DNA from: Ignavibacteria bacterium UBA6906
Lineage (GTDB): Bacteria > Bacteroidota > Ignavibacteria > UBA10030 > UBA6906
Length of the DNA stretch: 10,568 bases
Reading direction: 5' to 3'
Assembly (NCBI GenBank): GCA_002451155.1
Contig: DKBG01000153.1
Location: 843 to 11,410, forward strand
Below are positions 5,507 to 10,568 of this stretch, one piece after another. Under the pieces are notes generated by a model. The model had not been told where the DNA came from and searched no databases. It saw nothing but the letters and a program-made list of their open reading frames with translations. Position 1 is the first letter of the stretch. Every line of letters begins with the position of its first letter. A program made the translations under genes and the position numbers.

Positions 5507-8065
5507 CTACTTCGGTTTCTGTTTGAACAATTTCTTCAGTGCGTCACTCGCCTTGTCCTGCAGGTTCTGCTGCAGCTTTTTCGTTTCGTCGTCGATCTTC
5601 TGCTTTGCCAGATCTTCTGCGCGCTGTCGTGCAGGACCCGTGTCAAGCTGGACCTTCGGATCGTCGGTTGTTCCCCCGATATTGAAGTCAAACCGGAGCC
5701 GTCCACTCTGGTCCTTAAACAGGTTGACAGCCTCTCCGGCAAATCCGGAAACCTTCAGACGGGACGCGGTGCCCTCAGGCAGGTAGAGCGCGAGCCGGTA
5801 GTCGAGCGAGCCATCGAGACCCTGCGATCCATTGACAACGTAGTCGGCATTAAAGGCCTTGATGGTAAGATTGCTCAGCACCATCCTGCCGCCCTGGATT
5901 GTAAACGCGTTTGTCCAGTCCTTGAAATTAATTGTCTCAAGATCAGGGAGATTGAGCGAGCTCGCCAGTGCCTGGTTCACTTTGAACCCCTTCAAACTCC
6001 CGTTGGTGAGACCGACACTCCCACTTCCGTTGAGCGCCGCGGGAATCAGTCCGAGCGTGTCGTCAAGTGCTCCCTTCAGAGAGGTGTTGAGCGTCAGACT
6101 CCCGAAGAGCCGCTGGCCGAAGCTTGTGAAATTGGGTAAAATAGCGTTGGCCTGAAGCCTGGCGAGGTCCATCGTCATGTCAAACAGGGGGCGCTGATGG
6201 TTCCTCAGATCGAGCGTCCCTTTTGAGGCGACGGATCCCCCGAACGCGTTGCAGGAGAAATTCCTGATCGTAATGATGCCGCCGGCGATCCGCATTGATG
6301 ATCGGACGTCGGCGAACTCAAACTTCTCCGTCACAAGTTTCCCGATGCTCGCGGTAACCTCCATATCAACGCCGGGGAGAGGCAGCCCGCTTTGTTCTCC
6401 TGAAACCGGCGAAGCTGTTTTCGTCTTCGTCCCGCTCATCGGGGCGGCTGTTCCAGTCCCGTCTCCGCCCGATGGGGCATCTCCTCCACCCGTAATGTCC
6501 TCCGTATACAGCGACTTCGACTGGAGTGCAATTGTGGCAGTAGGCCGGGGGGTCACCATTTCGGTCGAGGCCAGGGAGAGATAATCCTTCATCCGGAAGG
6601 CCAGAGTCAGATCCGACCTGCCGAGCGAAAAGGAGAGATTCTTTGATTCCAGGATCTGATTGTTAAACGCGACCACCCCGCTGAGATTGCGAACGGGCTT
6701 CGAACCCTCAGCCGCTTTCGCCGTCACATTGCTGAATCCCATTGCGCCAGTTGCCTGGATGGTTTTCGGGTCATTGACCCTCCCGGCAAGGCGAATATCC
6801 GCCTTCGCCTGCCCGGACAGTTCCGTGCCCCTCTCAAGGGGATAGTACTCATGCACAGTCGCCAGGTCCAGCGATCCAGCGGCTTTCAGGGTGAGATACG
6901 GGTCATCAAAATTGACCACACTCATAGTCATTTCCATTGGAGAAATCCCCAGCGTCGCTGTCAGACTCTCCACTCTGAACTCCTGCTTCGTCCTCGTGCG
7001 CGCGAAGCCGCACACGATATTGATATTCGTGATCGGTTTCGGCAGCCGGGGATACTGGAGGCTGGCTCCCCGGGCCGTAATCCCGCCGTTCACATCAGCA
7101 GAGGTGGAATCCGTCAATGTCCCTGTCACGGCGATCCGCACCTGCGCGATGCCGTTTCCCTTCACCCCCTCAGCCCTCGACATGTATTCCTTCGGAATGA
7201 TCGAGAGCAGCTCGGCAATGTTGACGCTGTCCGAGCCGACGGAACAATCGAGCACTGTCGTGCTTCTCAGACCGGAGATTGTTCCGTCCAGCCGGAGGGG
7301 CATCCGTTGGACCGTCAGATCCCCCCGTTCGAATCTGAGCTGGTCTGCCTTCAGATCGTAGACCATTCTGTGTTCGAGACTGATTCTGATCGCGTCGATA
7401 AGCGGTTTCTCGATCGTCCCGTAACTCAGACTGTCAACCGTCAGCTTCCCTCTGATCAGGACCTGATTCCCCGGAGCGTCAACAGTCCCGTCAAGGTGAA
7501 CCGCGCGCAGCCGCGTAGCCGAGTTCTCCTTGTGATTCAGATATTCGAGCACTCCGTTGTCGATCCGAATGTCTGAGATCAGAAGGAATGCCGCGCTCTC
7601 CGCACCTGAACCGGGGGCGCTGCCGGAGGACACTGACGGGCCCGGCTCGCTGCTTCCGACGCCGAAGTTCGAATAGTTGGTCTCATTCTGTTCATTGACC
7701 TCCAGAAGCAGATATGGTCGACTGACCGTCAGGGTAGTGACCTCCACTTTCTTCGCCAGCAGAGGGAGAAGCTTCACATCCAGGCGGATAACGTCAATCG
7801 AAAGGAACGGGGTCGGCGAAAATCCCTTCCCTTTGATGTTGGAGAGAGTTACCCCCTCCAATTCAAGAGCAATGGATGGGAACACTCTGAGGGACACGTC
7901 GTTCATCGTCATCTCCCGCCCGGTCGCCGCTTCAACACGGGGCACAATCATCCCCTTCAATCTGTCACCTGTAAACATCACCTTCAGCGCAACGACTGCC
8001 AGCAGGATCAGCACGATCGGGATGGCGGACAGGATCAACCAGAACCTGGTCTTCCGGGTCAGCAT
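5507..8065 (-). CDS. AsmA-family protein
   Basis: An 852-aa protein with one N-terminal membrane anchor (residues ~8-29), after which nearly everything should lie in the periplasm. It is built from repeating beta-rich segments typical of AsmA/TamB-like lipid-transport or envelope-homeostasis proteins. The N-terminal AsmA part has VEAATGREMTMNDVSLRVFPSIALELEGV and later LDVKLLPLL. The C-terminal AsmA_2-like part (residues ~567-805) has FGGSVASKGTLDLR, LNGSGSVGLTNGSLKGFKV and IGGTTDDPKVQLD. Two low-complexity Gly/Ser/Pro/Thr linkers (residues ~136-157 and ~525-566) divide it into three beta-rich blocks. It ends in a Lys/Gln-rich likely coiled coil (~811-850). The start is supported by AGGAG at 8074-8078, 8 nt upstream, and by a good promoter just beyond. 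Family knowledge places such proteins in outer-membrane lipid composition control; the substrate here is unknown. It appears complete. Confidence 0.93.
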   Translation of the reverse strand: MLTRKTRFWLILSAIPIVLILLAVVALKVMFTGDRLKGMIVPRVEAATGREMTMNDVSLRVFPSIALELEGVTLSNIKGKGFSPTPFLSIDVIRLDVKLLPLLAKKVEVTTLTVSRPYLLLEVNEQNETNYSNFGVGSSEPGPSVSSGSAPGSGAESAAFLLISDIRIDNGVLEYLNHKENSATRLRAVHLDGTVDAPGNQVLIRGKLTVDSLSYGTIEKPLIDAIRISLEHRMVYDLKADQLRFERGDLTVQRMPLRLDGTISGLRSTTVLDCSVGSDSVNIAELLSIIPKEYMSRAEGVKGNGIAQVRIAVTGTLTDSTSADVNGGITARGASLQYPRLPKPITNINIVCGFARTRTKQEFRVESLTATLGISPMEMTMSVVNFDDPYLTLKAAGSLDLATVHEYYPLERGTELSGQAKADIRLAGRVNDPKTIQATGAMGFSNVTAKAAEGSKPVRNLSGVVAFNNQILESKNLSFSLGRSDLTLAFRMKDYLSLASTEMVTPRPTATIALQSKSLYTEDITGGGDAPSGGDGTGTAAPMSGTKTKTASPVSGEQSGLPLPGVDMEVTASIGKLVTEKFEFADVRSSMRIAGGIITIRNFSCNAFGGSVASKGTLDLRNHQRPLFDMTMDLARLQANAILPNFTSFGQRLFGSLTLNTSLKGALDDTLGLIPAALNGSGSVGLTNGSLKGFKVNQALASSLNLPDLETINFKDWTNAFTIQGGRMVLSNLTIKAFNADYVVNGSQGLDGSLDYRLALYLPEGTASRLKVSGFAGEAVNLFKDQSGRLRFDFNIGGTTDDPKVQLDTGPARQRAEDLAKQKIDDETKKLQQNLQDKASDALKKLFKQKPK

Positions 8066-8073
8066 TATGGAAA

Positions 8074-8078
8074 CTCCT
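8074..8078 (-). promoter_or_regulatory. Ribosome binding site of the AsmA-family gene
   Basis: AGGAG on the minus strand, 8 nt before the ATG at 8065. Together with the membrane anchor beginning at residue 8, it fixes the start. Confidence 0.75.
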
Positions 8079-8096
8079 CATTTATGCTTTGTCACT

Positions 8097-8125
8097 AATA
8101 TAGAAACAGACCGGGGGTTTCACAA
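8097..8125 (-). promoter_or_regulatory. Sigma70-type promoter for the AsmA-family gene
   Basis: On the minus strand, TTGTGA (8120-8125; 4/6 to TTGACA) and TATATT (8097-8102; 5/6 to TATAAT) are separated by exactly 17 nt. Transcription would start near 8090, giving a leader of about 25 nt that contains the AGGAG ribosome binding site. The local A+T content stands out from the G+C-rich surroundings. Confidence 0.55.
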
Positions 8126-8450
8126 CCATCCGGAAGGGTCTGCGACTGATCGTGGGGGCCATACAGCTGAAGGGGATTATGCGGGAACCAGGGACGGGGC
8201 CGAGACCATCGGCTGACGGACTACCCTGGGTCGGCTTTCTTGAGGGCCAGAGCGCTGATTCTAACCGTGACTAAGCGAGGATCTTCCCGGTGAGGAACGT
8301 GGTGTTCGCGCCCAGCCGCGCCTCCACGGTATCCCGTATCTCCGGCATGGTCCGAAGGAGTCGGACGCCCGGTCAGCGTCAGGCGGGTTTCACATCTGCC
8401 CTGCCCGGCGGGCCGGGACGACAGAAAACACCAGGGCAGGGACAGCGGGT
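8126..8450. other. Intergenic stretch without a convincing gene
   Basis: This interval lies between the AsmA promoter and the stop of the propeller protein gene. Open frames here are short or are extensions antisense to the flanking genes. None has a good ribosome binding site or a recognisable protein. It holds the stem-loop at 8399-8441 and a doubtful 25-codon minus-strand frame at 8271-8348. No tRNA, attachment site or direct repeat was seen. Confidence 0.5.
8399..8441 (-). terminator. Stem-loop downstream of the propeller protein gene
   Basis: CCCTGCCC (8399-8406) and GGGCAGGG (8434-8441) form a perfect 8-bp stem enclosing 27 nt. A smaller alternative stem lies inside it (CCCGG 8404-8408 with CCGGG 8413-8417, 4-nt loop). 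It begins 9 bp beyond the stop of the minus-strand gene ending at 8451, where a transcript end is expected. There is no T tract after it in the minus direction, so it may be a processing or stability hairpin rather than an intrinsic terminator. Confidence 0.35.
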
Positions 8451-10523
8451 CTATTTTATCAGCGTTATCAGACGGGTAGCTGAGTAGGAACCGGCCTTCA
8501 ATCTGACCAGATAGATCCCGCTGCTCAGGTGGGTACCGTCAAAGGTGCACGTGTGTCTCCCGGCTGGGAACCGTCCCTCAGCAAGTACACCAATCTCCCT
8601 TCCGAGGAGATCGAACACTCGCACGTCGGCATCGCCGTTTTCGGGCAACTCAAAACTGATCAGCGTTGTCGGATTGAACGGGTTGGGATAGTTCTGATGC
8701 AACACGAACCGATCAGGGAGAGACGATACGTCCGGTATCGATGTTACGATCTCGGCGAGCGGGCGCCTCCAGACCGCGGACCCGGCTGTCCCGGCTAGGA
8801 GAAAGTCATTCGTCCCCGCAAGCGCATGCACCCCCGTACACAGGAGCCCCTCATTCACTTCCGTCCAAGGGCCGCCGGAAATCGAGCTCCGGAATACTTT
8901 CCCGTAGCTGGTACCGGTAAATATATTCGATCCGATCGGCGTAATCGCCTCGATCTGGCCGGAATACGGATGGGAGGCATTGGACCACGAGTCGCCCCTG
9001 TCGGTCGATCGGAATAGGCCTGCGCCCCAGATTGACACGTAGAGACCATTTCCCGCAGCAGCGAGCCTGTAGGCGCTCACCGAGCCCAGACCGGCGTTCA
9101 CGGCCGTCCAGGAACTGCCCCGGTCCGTGCTTCGCAGGACGCCGCCCTCGTAGGTGCACGTAAAGAGATCCGGCCCGACTGGCAGCACCGCAAGAACCGT
9201 CGCAGGGCCAAACCCGAGCTGGACGGAGTCCCAGCTGGCCCCCCCTGCGATCGATCGAAAGAGCCCGCCGGTCGTTCCGGCAAACACCGTATCGTCAAGG
9301 ACGGCCAGAGAAAGAATGTGACTGCTCGTCAGCCCAGAATTCCGCTCTTGCCACGTGGTACCCCCGTCGTCGGAGCTGAAGACGCCGCTGCTGTTCATTC
9401 CGGCGTACAGCTTCCCTCCTCCTTCTGCCACGGCATTCACGGCTCCGTTCGGAAGCCCGGTCCCGAGAGACTCCCAGGTCAATCCGGCATCCGAAGTGCG
9501 CTGCACCCCCTCTGAATACGTCCCCGCCAGGATCCATGGGCCCTGGCGTATTAATGCATTCACAATACTGCTGTGCATACCAGACTGGGAGAGCGACCAG
9601 CTCGATCCGCCATCGGAGGTAACATTGATACCTCCACCGGTCCCCGCAATCAACACGGACCCAATTCCTGAGAGCACAGGGGTAAGGATATTCGTCGGCT
9701 GGGCCGGACAGAAGTTCCAGGTCCCACCCTCATCGGTTGATCGGTAGACTCCGTTGAGCTGGGTAGCCGCAAACACGTCGGGCCCTGAGAGGGCGAGCGA
9801 ATTCATATTGAGGTTCAGCAGGCCAAAATTTGATGGACTCCAGATCTCCCCTCCCGTGCTCGAGGCAAAGATCCCATCATTGTCTGTTCCTGCGAGAAGT
9901 CGGGACTGCGTGGCGAGAAGCGCGACTACCGTCGTATCGGTGAGCCCGGAGGAGACAGAGGTCCAAGAGGTTCCGTGTTCATCCCTCCGGTATACACCTC
10001 CCCAGGTCCCGACGAATACCTGAGTATCGACAAGGGCAAAACAGGTGACATGAGCATTGATTGAACCGGTATTCCACTCACTCCAACTGGACCCTCGATC
10101 CGTCGACATGAACACTCCTCCCCCGGACGTCCCCGCCAGGATTGAGGAGGAAGTTTTGGCAAGAGCATTGACATAGGCATTGCCGAGACCGTTGTTGATT
10201 TGCGTCCAGCTGTGCCCCTGGTCCGGCGACCGAAAGATCCCGCCGCCGTATGTTCCGGCGTAGATTGTATCGGAGTCGAAGAGCAATGAGTAGACTTCCG
10301 GGTCGCCCAGTCCAGCTGAAATATCCAGCCACGTTCCGCCCGAATTATATGAGAGGAAGACACCCCCGTCAGTGCCAGCCGCGAGCATCGTGCCATTCCA
10401 GGCAAAAGATCTGACCGGCCCGCCGTCAGGGCCGCGTGTCCGGACCCATTGGGCAGGCGCATACGATACCGCTGTTACGAACCACACAGCGAGCGATAGA
10501 ACCAGCGTGAAAAGGGGCCTCAT
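8451..10523 (-). CDS. Secreted Asp-box/YCF48-like beta-propeller protein with T9SS sorting domain
   Basis: A 690-aa exported protein. Residues 1-24 form a Sec signal peptide (MRPLFTLVLSLAVWFVTAVS, probable cleavage after APA at 22-24). Residues 37-591 are 13 complete repeats of ~41 residues plus a half repeat; each has a V.AL....-L.AGT..GG.F.S.D.G.SW pattern, and most carry an Asp-box (STDRGSSW, TSDGGSSW, SDDGGTTW). Residues ~602-690 are a type A T9SS C-terminal sorting domain, with FVLHQNYPNPFNP, a VRVFDLLGREI strand and SSGIYLVRLKAG near the end. Family knowledge: such proteins cross the outer membrane by T9SS and are then released or anchored at the surface. No catalytic residues are recognisable; it resembles sialidase/GH74-type propellers only in fold repeat, so a binding or adhesion role is possible. 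The start is supported by GGGAGA at 10531-10536. Its promoter lies outside the window. Confidence 0.93.
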   Translation of the reverse strand: MRPLFTLVLSLAVWFVTAVSYAPAQWVRTRGPDGGPVRSFAWNGTMLAAGTDGGVFLSYNSGGTWLDISAGLGDPEVYSLLFDSDTIYAGTYGGGIFRSPDQGHSWTQINNGLGNAYVNALAKTSSSILAGTSGGGVFMSTDRGSSWSEWNTGSINAHVTCFALVDTQVFVGTWGGVYRRDEHGTSWTSVSSGLTDTTVVALLATQSRLLAGTDNDGIFASSTGGEIWSPSNFGLLNLNMNSLALSGPDVFAATQLNGVYRSTDEGGTWNFCPAQPTNILTPVLSGIGSVLIAGTGGGINVTSDGGSSWSLSQSGMHSSIVNALIRQGPWILAGTYSEGVQRTSDAGLTWESLGTGLPNGAVNAVAEGGGKLYAGMNSSGVFSSDDGGTTWQERNSGLTSSHILSLAVLDDTVFAGTTGGLFRSIAGGASWDSVQLGFGPATVLAVLPVGPDLFTCTYEGGVLRSTDRGSSWTAVNAGLGSVSAYRLAAAGNGLYVSIWGAGLFRSTDRGDSWSNASHPYSGQIEAITPIGSNIFTGTSYGKVFRSSISGGPWTEVNEGLLCTGVHALAGTNDFLLAGTAGSAVWRRPLAEIVTSIPDVSSLPDRFVLHQNYPNPFNPTTLISFELPENGDADVRVFDLLGREIGVLAEGRFPAGRHTCTFDGTHLSSGIYLVRLKAGSYSATRLITLIK
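8751..10415 (-). repeat. Tandem ~41-residue beta-propeller repeats (coding)
   Basis: Thirteen full repeats and one partial occupy residues 37-591 of the propeller protein. About eight keep the Asp-box S/T-x-D-x-G-x-x-W: SPDQGHSW, STDRGSSW twice, STDEGGTW, TSDGGSSW, TSDAGLTW, SDDGGTTW and STDRGDSW. In the others the Asp is lost (SYNSGGTW, RDEHGTSW, SSTGGEIW, SIAGGASW, SSISGGPW). At DNA level the repeats have diverged, so this is an old expansion rather than a recent duplication. Confidence 0.9.
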
Positions 10524-10530
10524 TCTGTGT

Positions 10531-10536
10531 TCTCCC
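10531..10536 (-). promoter_or_regulatory. Ribosome binding site of the propeller protein gene
   Basis: GGGAGA on the minus strand lies 7 nt before the ATG at 10523. The signal peptide starts directly at this Met, which supports the choice. Confidence 0.6.
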
Positions 10537-10568
10537 GTTCTGCATGAAATCTCCCTTCCGAATCGGCC

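Noticed and set aside
6851..7576. 241-codon plus-strand open frame within the AsmA-family gene
   Set aside because: It lies wholly antisense to a complete AsmA protein, is rich in His/Arg/Gln/Ser without domain signal, and lacks a ribosome binding site.
7677..8216. 179-codon plus-strand open frame over the AsmA start and its promoter
   Set aside because: Most of it is antisense to the AsmA N-terminus; its tail has no protein-like conservation signal and crosses the minus-strand promoter.
9926..10462. 178-codon minus-strand frame inside the propeller gene in another frame
   Set aside because: It is a frame-shifted shadow of the Asp-box repeats, low in hydrophobic order, with no start signal.
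1..10568. CRISPR array, tRNA, insertion sequence, phage or defence genes
   Set aside because: No regularly spaced direct repeats, tRNA-like cloverleaf, terminal inverted repeats, transposase or nuclease motifs were seen in any gene or gap.

Overview
The window reads as bacterial chromosome from the FCB superphylum (Bacteroidota/Ignavibacteriota-like or a related candidate phylum). The clearest sign is the secreted protein at 8451-10523, which ends in a type IX secretion (T9SS, Por) C-terminal sorting domain with the NYPNPFNP signature. Moderately high G+C, strong AGGAG-type Shine-Dalgarno sequences and a TolB-like/TPR serine/threonine kinase fit such a lineage. No tRNA, rRNA, CRISPR array, transposase, integrase or phage gene is visible. 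It looks like ordinary core or near-core chromosome rather than a mobile island.

Layout, left to right: (1) the C-terminal part of a membrane-anchored Ser/Thr protein kinase with a TolB/FlgO-like domain and TPR repeats (+, cut by the left edge, ends 1738). (2) A four-helix conserved hypothetical membrane protein (+, 1992-2552) with a possible promoter in front and a strong stem-loop terminator behind. (3) A GH5 endo-beta-1,4-mannanase-like lipoprotein (-, 2644-4014). (4) Divergent from it, a polytopic GT-C/GT87-like glycosyltransferase (+, 4150-5475). (5) Convergent with that, a large AsmA-family protein (-, 5507-8065) with a good sigma70-type promoter just upstream. (6) A 385-bp stretch with no convincing gene, holding that promoter, a stem-loop and a doubtful 25-codon frame. 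(7) A secreted 690-aa beta-propeller protein (-, 8451-10523).

Nearly every gene seems to be its own transcription unit: orientations alternate, and the only same-strand neighbours are separated by 253 bp and 385 bp. A common theme is the cell envelope: a transmembrane signalling kinase, an envelope lipoprotein hydrolase, a lipid-linked-sugar transferase, an AsmA protein (a family tied to outer-membrane lipid homeostasis) and a T9SS-exported surface protein. The divergent mannanase/GT-C pair is the only neighbourhood that suggests a shared pathway, and that link is inference. I found no convincing previously undescribed system. The most interesting leads are the apparent 14-blade (possibly 2x7) permuted propeller architecture of the T9SS cargo and the mannanase/GT-C pair.
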